Source: Candidatus Anaerostipes excrementavium
GTDB lineage: Bacteria; Bacillota; Clostridia; Lachnospirales; Lachnospiraceae
Direction of reading: 5' to 3'
NCBI GenBank assembly: GCA_019114985.1
Contig: DXEM01000005.1
Span: 1 to 64,000 of the forward strand
Length of the DNA: 64,000 nucleotides
The position numbers were made by a program, and so were the translations under genes. This document shows, piece by piece, positions 52,129 through 61,568 of the stretch (position 1 is the first letter of the stretch; each line of letters begins with the position of its first letter). Under the pieces are notes generated by a model, which was not told the DNA's origin, ran no database searches, and saw nothing but the letters and a program-made list of their open reading frames with translations.

Positions 52129-52842
52129 ATGAAAACAAATCCGATCGAGCGTTTGATCAACGGTATCATTAAAGAAAATCCAACCTTCGTTTTAACACTG
52201 GGTATGTGTCCGACGCTGGCGGTTACCACATCTGCGATCAATGGTGTAGGAATGGGACTTTCCACAACCGTCGTTTTGATGTTTTCCAACATGGTGATTT
52301 CCGCACTTCGGAACATTATTCCTGATCGTGCCAGAATCCCGGGATATATTGTAGTCATCGCGTCTCTGGTAACGATCGTGCAGTTTTTGCTGGAAGGATA
52401 TGTTCCATCTGTTTATTCTGCATTGGGACTTTATATTCCGCTGATCGTTGTAAACTGTATTATCCTTGGACGTGCAGAAGCATTTGCTGCAAAAAATAAT
52501 CCAATCAATTCTTTCTTTGACGGACTCGGAATGGGATTTGGATTTACCATTGCCCTGACTTTGATTGGAGCATTCCGAGAGATCCTGGGTGCAGGACAGA
52601 TCTTTGGCATGCAGGTGATGCCGGCGTCCTATGAGCCAATCACGATTTTCATTCTGGCGCCGGGAGCATTCTTTGTTCTGGCATGCCTGATTGCGGCTCA
52701 GAACAAGATCAGAAATAAGAAAATTGAGAAAGGTCTTCCGGTACATCCTTCTGCAGGATGCGGAGACTGTGCATCTTGCGGAAACCATGCCTGCGGTACA
52801 AGATTCTTTAATCTTGATGCGGATCAGAAGAAAGAAAATTAA
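52129..52842 (+). CDS. rnfE: RnfE, membrane subunit with Cys-rich C-terminal tail
   Basis: A 237-residue membrane subunit with about six helices. The family core includes NPTFVLTLGMCPTLAVTTSA and LYIPLIVVNCIILGRAEAFA. RnfE and RnfA together hold a membrane [2Fe-2S] centre using conserved cysteines such as those in GMCP and VNCI. An added C-terminal tail (from about residue 205) contains CGDCASCGNHAC, which could bind a metal or an iron-sulfur cluster; I do not know a role for it. Confidence 0.95.
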   Translation: MKTNPIERLINGIIKENPTFVLTLGMCPTLAVTTSAINGVGMGLSTTVVLMFSNMVISALRNIIPDRARIPGYIVVIASLVTIVQFLLEGYVPSVYSALGLYIPLIVVNCIILGRAEAFAAKNNPINSFFDGLGMGFGFTIALTLIGAFREILGAGQIFGMQVMPASYEPITIFILAPGAFFVLACLIAAQNKIRNKKIEKGLPVHPSAGCGDCASCGNHACGTRFFNLDADQKKEN

Positions 52843-52853
52843 GGAGGATACAT

Positions 52854-53429
52854 ATGAAGGAATTATTGTTAATTGCCATAGGTTCAGCATTGGTAAATAA
52901 CGTTGTATTGAGCCAGTTCCTTGGATTATGTCCTTTCCTTGGTGTTTCTAAAAAAATAGAAACCGCAGGAGGAATGGGAGTTGCTGTAATCTTCGTTATT
53001 ACCATTGCATCAGCGGTAACGAATTTGATCTATACATTTATATTGGTGCCGACTGGTTTGGAATATCTGGATACCATCGTATTTATTTTAGTTATCGCGG
53101 CGCTTGTACAGTTCGTAGAATTGGTATTAAAGAAATCTATGCCTTCCTTATATGAGGCATTGGGAGTTTATCTTCCTTTGATTACAACGAACTGCGCGGT
53201 ACTTGGTGTCGCTTTGACAAATGTTCAGAATGGCTATGGGTTTGCAGCCAGTGTCATAAATGGAATCGGTATCTCTGTAGGATTTACGATTGCGATCGTA
53301 ATTCTGGCAGGTATCCGTGAGAGAAATGAACACAACAATATACCGGAATCTTTTAAAGGAATGCCGATTACTCTCGTAACCGCCGGGCTGATGGCAATCG
53401 CTTTCTTTGGATTCTCAGGAATCATATAG
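52854..53429 (+). CDS. rnfA: RnfA, membrane subunit
   Basis: A 191-residue hydrophobic subunit with about six helices, homologous to RnfE in inverted topology. Conserved segments are NNVVLSQFLGLCPFLGVSKK near residue 15 and YLPLITTNCAVLGVAL near 105, whose cysteines help ligate the intramembrane iron-sulfur centre. AAGGAGG precedes the ATG, and rnfB follows 12 bases after the stop. Confidence 0.96.
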   Translation: MKELLLIAIGSALVNNVVLSQFLGLCPFLGVSKKIETAGGMGVAVIFVITIASAVTNLIYTFILVPTGLEYLDTIVFILVIAALVQFVELVLKKSMPSLYEALGVYLPLITTNCAVLGVALTNVQNGYGFAASVINGIGISVGFTIAIVILAGIRERNEHNNIPESFKGMPITLVTAGLMAIAFFGFSGII

Positions 53430-53441
53430 GAGGTAGATGGA

Positions 53442-54266
53442 ATGGATGTAACAGCGATTATTCTGGCGGCTGTTGTCGTTGGAGGAACCGGACTGATCAT
53501 TGCGATACTGCTTGGAATTGCTTCCGAGAAATTTAAAGTTCCTGTTGACGAAAAAGAGGTTGCGATTCGAGCAGAGCTTCCAGGAAATAACTGCGGAGGA
53601 TGTGGTTATGCAGGATGTGACGGACTTGCAGCAGCAATCGCAGCAGGAGAGGCACCGGTCAATGCATGTCCGGTCGGCGGAGCGCCAGTGGCAGAGAAAA
53701 TCAGCGAAATCATGGGTGTAGAAGCCGGAGATTTTGTAAAAATGACAGCATTTGTAAAATGTGCCGGAACTTGTGAAAAAGCCGGAGATAAATTCAAATA
53801 TACCGGAATCGAGACTTGTATCGATGCGGCAAACGTACCGGGCGGCGGACCAAAAGGATGCGAATACGGATGCATCGGTTATGGAAGCTGTGCAGATGTT
53901 TGTCCGGAAGATGCGATTTCTATTATCAACGGAGTGGCATATGTGGATCAGGAAGCATGTGTTGCATGCGGCAAATGTGCGGATATCTGTCCAAAAGGAC
54001 TGATCGAACTGGTGCCGTATGATAAGAAATGCCGTGTACAGTGCAGTTCCAAAGACTTTGGAAAAGCCGTAATGTCTGTATGTTCTGCCGGATGTATCGG
54101 ATGCCGTGCCTGCGAAAGAGCCTGCAAGTTAGGTGCGATTACCGTAGAAAACAATATTGCGAAGATCGATTATGACAAATGTGTAGGCTGCGGATTATGT
54201 GCCGCAAAATGTCCGAAAGGCATTATCACAGGCAAGAGAGAACAGCCAAAGAAAAAAGAAGCATAA
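53442..54266 (+). CDS. rnfB: RnfB, ferredoxin-accepting iron-sulfur subunit
   Basis: A 274-residue subunit, the entry point for electrons from reduced ferredoxin. It has one N-terminal helix (AIILAAVVVGGTGLIIAIL), then an Fe-S domain with NNCGGCGYAGCDGLA near residue 50. Four ferredoxin-like Cys motifs follow: CIGYGSCADVCPED, CVACGKCADICPKG, CIGCRACERACKLG and CVGCGLCAAKCPKG. It ends the rnf operon, with a terminator at 54279. The complex would couple ferredoxin oxidation by NAD+ to ion pumping and links to the ferredoxin-reducing oxidoreductase encoded at 28.5-31 kb. Confidence 0.96.
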   Translation: MDVTAIILAAVVVGGTGLIIAILLGIASEKFKVPVDEKEVAIRAELPGNNCGGCGYAGCDGLAAAIAAGEAPVNACPVGGAPVAEKISEIMGVEAGDFVKMTAFVKCAGTCEKAGDKFKYTGIETCIDAANVPGGGPKGCEYGCIGYGSCADVCPEDAISIINGVAYVDQEACVACGKCADICPKGLIELVPYDKKCRVQCSSKDFGKAVMSVCSAGCIGCRACERACKLGAITVENNIAKIDYDKCVGCGLCAAKCPKGIITGKREQPKKKEA

Positions 54267-54278
54267 CAAAAAATATGG

Positions 54279-54320
54279 GAAAAGAGAAGTCTGTCAGAGA
54301 TTTCTCTTTTCTTTCATTTT
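54279..54320 (+). terminator. Intrinsic terminator after rnfB
   Basis: GAAAAGAGAA (54279-54288) pairs with TTCTCTTTTC (54302-54311), followed by TTTCATTTT. Confidence 0.8.
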
Positions 54321-54365
54321 GAGGAGAAAAGAGGAATAGATTATAAAAAAAGCAGGATGGTTCCT

Positions 54366-54617
54366 ATGAAGTTTCTTGAGCTGCGGCAAAAAGATGTGAT
54401 TAACTGTAATACAGGAGAAAAACTGGGGTTTGTCATTGACTTGGAGTTTGAACCGAAAAGCGGCTGTATTACCTGCCTGATTGTCCCGCGCATCGGGAAG
54501 GGAATCCGGTGTTTTGGCAGAAACCAAGTATTTCGCATTCCCTATAAATGTGTGGTAAGAATCGGAAGAGATACGGTGCTGGTAGATATTGATGAAAAAC
54601 AGTGTTTGAAGTCATAA
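54366..54617 (+). CDS. YlmC/YmxH-family sporulation-associated PRC-barrel protein
   Basis: An 83-residue PRC-barrel-like protein of the YlmC/YmxH family, common in endospore formers. The pattern is LRQKDVINCNTGEKLGFVIDLEF, then a Gly-rich strand region with GKGIRCFGRNQVFRIPY. The ATG at 54366 has GCAGGA 8 bases upstream; an in-frame ATG at 54357 overlaps that site. The biochemical role is unknown. nrdR follows after 47 bases. Confidence 0.85.
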   Translation: MKFLELRQKDVINCNTGEKLGFVIDLEFEPKSGCITCLIVPRIGKGIRCFGRNQVFRIPYKCVVRIGRDTVLVDIDEKQCLKS

Positions 54618-54664
54618 TTGAAAAATGATATACTGCAAGCAGAGAAAATTGGAGGTATAAGAAG

Positions 54665-55114
54665 ATGAAGTGTCCATACTGCGGAAGTGAAAGCTCCAGA
54701 GTCGTCGATTCCAGACCGTCAGAGGATTTGAATGCGATTCGAAGAAGAAGACAGTGCGATGACTGTGGAAAGCGATTTACAACCTATGAAAAGATTGAGA
54801 CAGAACCATTGACGGTAATCAAGAAAGATAAGAGAAGACAGCCATTTGACCGGAATAAGATTCGTCATGGAATTGCCCAGTCTTGTTATAAACTTCCTGT
54901 TTCCATCGATCAGATCGATCAGGCCGTGGATGAGATCGAGGCAAAGGTTTATAATCTGGGATTAAGAGAAGTGGAGACATCCCAGATCGGAGAAATTGTC
55001 ATGGATAAGATCAAAGATCTGGATGAGGTCGCTTATGTGCGATTTGCGGCGATTTATCGTGAATTTAAAGATGTGAATACATTTATGAGCGAGCTGAAGA
55101 AATTATTAAAATAA
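54665..55114 (+). CDS. nrdR: NrdR, transcriptional repressor of ribonucleotide reductase genes
   Basis: A 149-residue repressor. The N-terminal zinc ribbon MKCPYCGSESSRVVDSR, with the second Cys pair in CDDCGKRFTTYE, is followed by an ATP-cone domain (about residues 48-138) that senses ATP/dATP. It binds NrdR boxes before nrd operons, none of which are in this window. GGAGG precedes the ATG. Confidence 0.97.
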   Translation: MKCPYCGSESSRVVDSRPSEDLNAIRRRRQCDDCGKRFTTYEKIETEPLTVIKKDKRRQPFDRNKIRHGIAQSCYKLPVSIDQIDQAVDEIEAKVYNLGLREVETSQIGEIVMDKIKDLDEVAYVRFAAIYREFKDVNTFMSELKKLLK

Positions 55115-55143
55115 TTGTAAATATTTTCCTGATATGATAATAT
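55115..55143 (+). promoter_or_regulatory. Promoter of the YifB/ComM-like gene
   Basis: TTGTAA (55115-55120), a 17-base spacer, then TAATAT (55138-55143), immediately after the nrdR stop and about 45 bases before the next ATG. Confidence 0.6.
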
Positions 55144-55186
55144 AATACTATCATTTTGGAGCCTTCCGGGAAGGAAGGAGTCGATT

Positions 55187-56692
55187 ATGTTGTATCAGGA
55201 AGTCCTTAGCGGCATCGTAAGCGGTGTTGAAGGTCAGTTGATTCATGTTGAAATTGAGATTCGAAACGGTCTGCCGTATTTTATTATGGTAGGCTATCTG
55301 TCCAAAGAAGCGGCAGAAGCAAAGGAGCGTGTTGCGTCTGCCATGCGTTCCATCGGACACCCGCTCCCGTCCATGCGTATTACGGTGAATTTATCACCTG
55401 CCAATATAAGAAAGAAAGGTACAGCATTTGATTTCCCGATTGCTGTGGCCTTTTTGGCATGCCTAGGATTGATTCCGGCCTCTGAATTAAAAGATATCTG
55501 TGTTCTTGGAGAACTCGGTTTAAATGGCAGGATCCACGGAACAAGAAATTGTCTTCCGATTGTCCTGGAAGCCAAAAAGCAGGGGATCCGGCGTTTTTTT
55601 ATTGCGGCGGAAGACCAGGATTCTGTCGATGCAATCGAAGGTATCGAGATCATTTTAATGAACAGGCTGTCCGATGTACTGGAATATTTTCAAGGGAGAA
55701 AGCCCAGGATGCTTCGGAGGAAAAGGTTGGGGGAATCGGTACCGGAAGCGGAAGACTTTTATGATATGAAAGGGCAGGAACATCTAAAAAGAGCCATAGA
55801 GATTGCGGTGACCGGGAGACACCACCTGCTGTTGATCGGATCTCCTGGCTCGGGGAAAACGATGGCGATTAAGCGGATTCCTTCGATTTTATATCCTCTG
55901 ACAGATAGAGAACGGTTTGAAGTTCAGAGCATTTATGACGCTTCCGGGATTCCGAGAAAGATTGCAGATCCCAGGCGGCCTTTTCGAGAACCGCATTCGT
56001 CCATTCCTTTTACCGCTTTGCTGGGAGGGGGCAGGGACCCGCGAGCCGGGGAAATCACGCTGGCACATCGAGGAATTCTCGTATTAGATGAATTAATGGA
56101 ATTCCGCAGGGAATGTCTGGACGCACTCAGACAGCCGTTGGAAGAAAAGCAGATACAGATGAGCCGCTTGGATAGGAATTATGTCTTTCCGGCGGATTTT
56201 CAATTGATAGCGGCAATGAATCCATGTCCTTGTGGATTTGCCCTGGAAGATGGCAAGTGCAGATGCAGTCTCGCACAAAAACAGCGTTATCTGCACAAAT
56301 TATCCGGTCCGCTTCTGGATCGTTTTGACATGGTGCTCACTGTGAGAGAAGAGAGTGAAGATCTTAGAGGAACACGGGAAACTTCCAAGGCCATAAGAGA
56401 GAGAATCCGGAATAATGTAGCGTTAGAGCATCAGGCGCTTGCAGGAACAGGATATTCTTTCTTCAGTGAGATCAAACAAAGAGACATTGAAAAGATTGGT
56501 AAGATTGCAGATGAAGGAATGGAATTTCTGCAAAAGGCATATGATTTAAAAAAAATAACAAAGCGGGGAGCTGATAAGATTCTTCGGCTTGCCATGACCA
56601 TTGCTCTGATCGATGGAACAGACGAGATTCTCCTGCCTCATATAGCAGAAGCGATGACATTCCGCAATACAGAGTTCGTGCGGGAGGGATAG
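55187..56692 (+). CDS. YifB/ComM-family Mg-chelatase-like AAA+ ATPase
   Basis: A 501-residue protein. The N-terminal ChlI/Lon-like domain (about 1-165) has VNLSPANIRKKGTAFDFPIA. The AAA+ core has Walker A GSPGSGKTMAIKRIPS near residue 222, Walker B ILVLDELMEF near 300, the sensor-1 NPCPCGFALEDGKC, and a C-terminal Mg_chelatase_C domain. In Gram-negatives ComM is a hexameric branch-migration helicase used in natural transformation. Here it is 3 bases before dprA, another transformation/recombination gene, supporting a DNA-processing role. The recombination function is by homology. Confidence 0.92.
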   Translation: MLYQEVLSGIVSGVEGQLIHVEIEIRNGLPYFIMVGYLSKEAAEAKERVASAMRSIGHPLPSMRITVNLSPANIRKKGTAFDFPIAVAFLACLGLIPASELKDICVLGELGLNGRIHGTRNCLPIVLEAKKQGIRRFFIAAEDQDSVDAIEGIEIILMNRLSDVLEYFQGRKPRMLRRKRLGESVPEAEDFYDMKGQEHLKRAIEIAVTGRHHLLLIGSPGSGKTMAIKRIPSILYPLTDRERFEVQSIYDASGIPRKIADPRRPFREPHSSIPFTALLGGGRDPRAGEITLAHRGILVLDELMEFRRECLDALRQPLEEKQIQMSRLDRNYVFPADFQLIAAMNPCPCGFALEDGKCRCSLAQKQRYLHKLSGPLLDRFDMVLTVREESEDLRGTRETSKAIRERIRNNVALEHQALAGTGYSFFSEIKQRDIEKIGKIADEGMEFLQKAYDLKKITKRGADKILRLAMTIALIDGTDEILLPHIAEAMTFRNTEFVREG

Positions 56693-56695
56693 GCG

Positions 56696-57787
56696 ATGGA
56701 AGATAAATTATACTGGTATTGGTTATCGGCTATATCCGGGATTTCCTGCAGAAAGCAGCATCAGCTGATGAAAGTATTCCTGCATCCAAAAGAACTATTT
56801 CTCACACCTTCTCATATAATAGAAGAAAAAATAACAAGAAAGATCCTGCCTCGATTTTTGGAAAGCCGAAGGGAAGATCTGATTCAAAAGAGTTATGATG
56901 CTTTGGAAAAACAGCAGATACAATTCCTTTTATACAACGAAACGGAATACCCGAGACGCCTGAAAAAGATTTATGATTATCCCTATGGAATGTTTCGGAA
57001 GGGACAAGCATGGGAAGAGAAAGCCTTGACGATTGCAGTGGTTGGTTCCAGAAATCCAACCGCTTACGGAATGGAAGTGACAAAGTATCTGTCCCGGGAA
57101 TTAACGAAGCTGGGTGTGGGGATTGTAAGCGGTCTTGCGAAAGGAATCGATGGGGCCGCCCATCGGGGCGCTTGCATCATCCAAGGCTCGACCGTGGGAA
57201 TCTTAGGCTGCGGCATTGATCGGATCTATCCATGGGACAATTATCAGCTGTTTTATGAGATGTACGAGACGCAGACTGTCTTTTCGGAATATCCGCCGGG
57301 AACAGCGCCCAATCCATGGCGTTTCCCGGAGCGGAATCGAATCATCAGCGGTATGAGCGATGGAATTCTAGTTACGGAGGCGGAAGAAAAAAGCGGATCT
57401 TTAATCACAGCGGATTTGGGATTGGAACAAAATAAAGAGATTTTTGCGGTGCCGGGACCGATTACTTCGAAGAAACATGAGGGCTGCCATGGGCTGATTA
57501 AACAAGGGGCAAAACTTACGGAGACAGTAGAAGATATCCTCTCTGAATTCCCGAATTTCACAAAATCTTCGAAAAACATCCGGCATTTTCAGAAAAAATC
57601 TCTTGCGAACCCAGAAAAAAAGGTGTATGATGTGGTAGATTTGTATCCGAGACACTTAGATGAAATCGCCGGCGCCGCAAAACTTTCTTTTGGCGAAACG
57701 GCTGCTGCTTTATTCTATTTGGAGTCGGAAGGATATGTAAAACAAATCCACCAAAATATCTATATAAAAAATATTTACAAGGGGTAA
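56696..57787 (+). CDS. dprA: DprA, DNA-processing protein A
   Basis: A 363-residue protein that loads RecA on incoming single-stranded DNA in transformable bacteria. An N-terminal helical region (1-75) precedes the Rossmann-like DprA domain, with AVVGSRNPTAYGMEVTKYLS near residue 107, GIVSGLAKGIDGAAHRGA near 143 and PGTAPNPWRFPERNRIISG near 202. A C-terminal winged-helix domain follows (about 300-360). It is in the conserved order with the YifB-like gene and topA. Full com machinery is not visible here, so competence is not implied. Confidence 0.96.
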   Translation: MEDKLYWYWLSAISGISCRKQHQLMKVFLHPKELFLTPSHIIEEKITRKILPRFLESRREDLIQKSYDALEKQQIQFLLYNETEYPRRLKKIYDYPYGMFRKGQAWEEKALTIAVVGSRNPTAYGMEVTKYLSRELTKLGVGIVSGLAKGIDGAAHRGACIIQGSTVGILGCGIDRIYPWDNYQLFYEMYETQTVFSEYPPGTAPNPWRFPERNRIISGMSDGILVTEAEEKSGSLITADLGLEQNKEIFAVPGPITSKKHEGCHGLIKQGAKLTETVEDILSEFPNFTKSSKNIRHFQKKSLANPEKKVYDVVDLYPRHLDEIAGAAKLSFGETAAALFYLESEGYVKQIHQNIYIKNIYKG

Positions 57788-57793
57788 TTGTAT

Positions 57794-59890
57794 ATGCCAA
57801 AATATTTAGTTATTGTCGAATCACCGGCAAAAGCAAAGACAATTAAAAAATTCCTTGGTAAAAATTATGAAGTAATGGCATCCAACGGACATGTGCGTGA
57901 CCTTCCGAAAAGTACGCTGGGTGTAGATATTGAAAATGACTTTGAACCAAAATATATTACGATCCGAGGAAAAGGGGAAGTACTGGCTGCTTTGAGAAAA
58001 GCAGTGAAGAAAGCAGATAAAGTATATCTCGCAACTGACCCGGACCGGGAAGGAGAAGCCATTTCCTGGCATCTTTATCACGCTTTGAAACTGGAAAACA
58101 AAAAGTGCAGCCGAATTACCTTTAACGAGATTACAAAATCTGCAGTGAAGGATTCGATCAAGCATGCACGGGAGATTGATATGAATCTGGTCGATGCCCA
58201 GCAAGCCAGGAGAGTGTTGGACCGTATCGTTGGATATCAGATCAGTCCGATTCTTTGGGCAAAGATCAAGCGAGGATTAAGCGCCGGGCGCGTACAGTCC
58301 GTAGCCCTTCGGTTAATCTGTGACCGGGAAGAAGAGATCAATCTTTTTATTCCGCAGGAATACTGGTCCTTAACAGCGCTTCTTGATATGAAAGGAGCCA
58401 AAAAGCCTTTGGAGGCAAAATTTGTTGGGAACCGGGACGGCAAGATGGAGATTCATAGTAAGGAAGAGATGGAACAGCTGCTTTCTGATCTGGAAGGAAA
58501 AGAATTTAAAGTAGATAGCATCAAAGTAAGCGAACGCCTGAAGAAGAATCCGCTTCCGTTTACAACCAGCACCATGCAGCAAGATGCTGCCAGCAAATTA
58601 AACTTTGCAACACAGAAAACGATGCGGATCGCCCAGCAGCTTTATGAAGGCGTCGATATCAAAGGAAAAGGCACCGTAGGTTTGATTACCTATCTTCGTA
58701 CCGATTCCACCCGTATTTCCGTTGAGGCAGATGCCAATGCAAAGAATTACATTACAGAGCATTACGGAGAACAGTACATCGGAAAAGCTGCGATTGCGAA
58801 GAAAGATGATAAGAAGGTTCAGGATGCCCATGAAGCGATCCGTCCGACGGATATGAGTTTGTCGCCGGCAAGCATCAAAGAACAGCTTTCAAGAGATCAG
58901 TTCCGTCTGTATCAGCTGATTTGGAACCGCTTTCTCGCAAGCCGTATGGCGCCTGCCAGATATGAGAATACTTCTGTGAAAATCAGTGCGGGAGAATATC
59001 GATTCAGCGCATCTGCATCCAAGATTGCATTTGATGGATTCCTATCCGTTTATAATATCAATAATGAGAAATCCGAAGGAAATGGAATGATCAAATCCAT
59101 TGATAAGGATACGGAATTAAAACTCCATGATTATGAAAGCAAACAGCACTTTACACAGCCGCCGGCTCATTATACGGAAGCATCTCTCGTTCGAACGCTG
59201 GAAGAGCTTGGAATCGGAAGGCCGAGTACGTATGCGCCGACGATTTCAACGATTGTTGCAAGACGGTATGTGGTAAAAGAGAAAAAGAATCTGTATGTAA
59301 CGGAGCTTGGAGAAGCCGTCAACAGCATGATGAAAAAAGCATTTTCATCCATTGTGGATGTGAACTTTACAGCCATGATGGAAGGGCTTCTCGATATGGT
59401 GGAAGAAGGCAAAGTCAGGTGGAAATCGGTTATCGAGAACTTCTATCCGGATTTTGAAATTGCAGTCAAGAGTGCGGAAAAAGAACTGGAAAAAGTCAAG
59501 ATCGAAGATGAAGTAACAGATGTTATCTGCGATCAATGCGGAAGGAACATGGTTGTAAAATACGGACCATACGGAAAATTTCTGGCATGCCCGGGATTCC
59601 CGGAATGCCGCAGCACCAAACCTCATTTTGAGAAGGTCGGAGTTCCATGTCCTCTCTGCGGCGGGGAAGTCGTTCTTAAGAAGACGAAAAAGGGCCGGAA
59701 GTATTACGGATGCGAAAATAATCCGGAATGTGATTTTATTTCATGGCAAAAGCCTTCTACTATAAAATGCGAAAAGTGTGGAAGCTATATGATTGAGAAA
59801 GGCAAGAAACTTGTATGTTCTAATAAAGAATGCGGCTATGTATGCAGTCGTCCCGAAGAAAGCAAACAGGAACAAGCCTCTGCAAATTAA
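57794..59890 (+). CDS. topA: DNA topoisomerase I
   Basis: Relaxes negatively supercoiled DNA by single-strand passage. The 698-residue type IA enzyme has the TOPRIM domain (LVIVESPAKAKTIKKFLG, with the acidic DPDREGEAISWHL near residue 80) and the core SAGRVQSVALRLI near 160. The active-site Tyr lies in ITYLRTDSTRIS near 300. Three zinc-ribbon motifs occupy the C-terminus, beginning CDQCGRNMVVKYG, CPLCGGEVVLK and CEKCGSYMIEKG. The ATG at 57794 is chosen; a TTG at 57788 is in frame. codY follows after 15 bases. Confidence 0.97.
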   Translation: MPKYLVIVESPAKAKTIKKFLGKNYEVMASNGHVRDLPKSTLGVDIENDFEPKYITIRGKGEVLAALRKAVKKADKVYLATDPDREGEAISWHLYHALKLENKKCSRITFNEITKSAVKDSIKHAREIDMNLVDAQQARRVLDRIVGYQISPILWAKIKRGLSAGRVQSVALRLICDREEEINLFIPQEYWSLTALLDMKGAKKPLEAKFVGNRDGKMEIHSKEEMEQLLSDLEGKEFKVDSIKVSERLKKNPLPFTTSTMQQDAASKLNFATQKTMRIAQQLYEGVDIKGKGTVGLITYLRTDSTRISVEADANAKNYITEHYGEQYIGKAAIAKKDDKKVQDAHEAIRPTDMSLSPASIKEQLSRDQFRLYQLIWNRFLASRMAPARYENTSVKISAGEYRFSASASKIAFDGFLSVYNINNEKSEGNGMIKSIDKDTELKLHDYESKQHFTQPPAHYTEASLVRTLEELGIGRPSTYAPTISTIVARRYVVKEKKNLYVTELGEAVNSMMKKAFSSIVDVNFTAMMEGLLDMVEEGKVRWKSVIENFYPDFEIAVKSAEKELEKVKIEDEVTDVICDQCGRNMVVKYGPYGKFLACPGFPECRSTKPHFEKVGVPCPLCGGEVVLKKTKKGRKYYGCENNPECDFISWQKPSTIKCEKCGSYMIEKGKKLVCSNKECGYVCSRPEESKQEQASAN

Positions 59891-59905
59891 GGAGATAAGA
59901 CATAT

Positions 59906-60673
59906 ATGAGTAGTATACAGTTATTAGATAAAACCAGAAAGATCAACAAACTGCTTCATAACAACAGCTCGCAGAAAGTCGTATTCAATGACATCTGCAA
60001 AGTTTTAACAGAAGTAATGAATTCCAACGTTTTGGTAGTCAGCAAAAAAGGAAAAATTCTCGGAAAGAATGAAGCAGAACATATTTCAGTCCTGCATCAG
60101 CTGATTTCCGGCAATGTAAAAGATTATGTGGATCATTCATTAAACGAAAGACTTTTGACAATTTTATCGACCAATGAAAATGTCAGTCTTTCCACATTAG
60201 GATTTGACACAGATATTGATGATTATTATGCAATCATAGCGCCGATTGATATCGCCGGGGAACGATTTGGAACACTTTTTATGTATCGTCAGAAAGAAGA
60301 ATATTCCATCGACGATATTATTCTGGCAGAATACGGAACGACAGTCGTAGGACTAGAAATGCTTCGTTCCGTCAGTGAAGAGATGGAGATGGAACGGCGC
60401 AAGAAACATATTGTAAGTTCTGCCATCAGTACATTATCATTTACAGAACATAAGGCAGTTTATCATATTTTGGATGAGCTGGAAGGAAATGAAGGAGTTT
60501 TGGTTGCCAGCAAGATTGCCGATCGTTTCGGTATTACAAGGTCTGTTGTCGTCAATGCGCTGCGCAAGTTAGAAAGCGCGGGGGTCATTGAGACAAGATC
60601 CTCCGGAATGAAAGGAACATATATTAAAGTAACCAACGATTTCATTTTTGACGAGATCACAAAGCAGCCATAA
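59906..60673 (+). CDS. codY: CodY, GTP- and branched-chain amino acid-sensing global regulator
   Basis: A 255-residue pleiotropic repressor that binds DNA when GTP and branched-chain amino acids are plentiful and represses amino acid uptake, catabolism and stationary-phase genes. An N-terminal GAF domain (about 1-155) is followed by a winged helix with the recognition segment ASKIADRFGITRSVVVNALR (near residue 205). It is in the conserved topA-codY order. No convincing AATTTTCWGAAAATT box was found in front of genes in this window by eye. Confidence 0.97.
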   Translation: MSSIQLLDKTRKINKLLHNNSSQKVVFNDICKVLTEVMNSNVLVVSKKGKILGKNEAEHISVLHQLISGNVKDYVDHSLNERLLTILSTNENVSLSTLGFDTDIDDYYAIIAPIDIAGERFGTLFMYRQKEEYSIDDIILAEYGTTVVGLEMLRSVSEEMEMERRKKHIVSSAISTLSFTEHKAVYHILDELEGNEGVLVASKIADRFGITRSVVVNALRKLESAGVIETRSSGMKGTYIKVTNDFIFDEITKQP

Positions 60674-60683
60674 AAGAAAGACC

Positions 60684-60712
60684 TTGCATTTCAAAGCAGG
60701 GTCTGATATACT
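60684..60712 (+). promoter_or_regulatory. Promoter and leader of rpsB-tsf
   Basis: TTGCAT (60684-60689), a 17-base spacer, TATACT (60707-60712). The transcript would start near 60719 and carry about 95 bases before rpsB. In this leader GCCAGGACGTTGAAAGTGGC can form a short hairpin. Such leaders often bind S2 for autoregulation; this is inference. Confidence 0.75.
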
Positions 60713-60815
60713 GTCATAGGTAAAAATAAACACGCCATTGGAATTCTGGTAAGTGCCGCAAGGTTTGCCAGGACGTTGAAAGTGGCGGAAGCACAAACTA
60801 AAAGGAGATTTTATC

Positions 60816-61538
60816 ATGAGCGTAATTTCAATGAAACAGTTACTTGAAGCAGGTGTTCATTTCGGACATCAGACAAGAAGATGGAACCCTAAAATGGCTC
60901 CGTACATCTACACAGAGCGTAACGGAATCCACATCATCGACCTTCAGAAATCTGTAGGAATGGTTGACGATGCTTACAACGCAGTCAAAGAGTGCGTAGC
61001 AGAAGGCGGAAAGATCCTCTTTGTAGGTACAAAGAAACAGGCACAGGATTCTATCCAGACAGAAGCAGAGCGCTGCGGAATGTTCTATGTAAACCAGAGA
61101 TGGTTAGGCGGAATGCTGACAAACTTCAAGACCATTGAATCAAGAATCGCAAGATTAAAGAAAATCAAAGAAATGGAAGAAGACGGAACATTTGACGTAC
61201 TTCCGAAGAAAGAAGTCTTAGAACTTAACAAAGAAAAGAACAAATTACAGAAGAACTTAGGCGGAATCGAAGAGATGGGCGGACTTCCGGACATGATCTT
61301 CGTTGTAGACCCTAAGAAAGAAAGCATCTGTGTTCAGGAAGCACATAGTTTAGGAATTCCTCTGGTTGGTATCGCAGATACAAACAGCGATCCTGAAGAA
61401 TTAGATTACATTATTCCTGGTAATGATGATGCGATCCGTGCAGTAAAACTGATTACCTCTGCAATGGCTGACGCCGTTATCGAAGCAAATCAGGGAATCG
61501 ATGCTGATGCAGAAGAAGCTGCAGAAGATGAAGAATAA
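60816..61538 (+). CDS. rpsB: 30S ribosomal protein S2
   Basis: A 240-residue small-subunit ribosomal protein. The family signature is [19 protein letters not shown] near residue 12, with [17 protein letters not shown] near 61, [14 protein letters not shown] near 90 and [14 protein letters not shown] near 184. The C-terminus is acidic. AAAGGAG precedes the ATG. It is followed by tsf after 30 bases in the standard rpsB-tsf operon. Confidence 0.98.
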   Translation: MSVISMKQLLEAGVHFGHQTRRWNPKMAPYIYTERNGIHIIDLQKSVGMVDDAYNAVKECVAEGGKILFVGTKKQAQDSIQTEAERCGMFYVNQRWLGGMLTNFKTIESRIARLKKIKEMEEDGTFDVLPKKEVLELNKEKNKLQKNLGGIEEMGGLPDMIFVVDPKKESICVQEAHSLGIPLVGIADTNSDPEELDYIIPGNDDAIRAVKLITSAMADAVIEANQGIDADAEEAAEDEE

Positions 61539-61568
61539 TTAAAATCTATTTTTAGGAGGAAGAAAATC

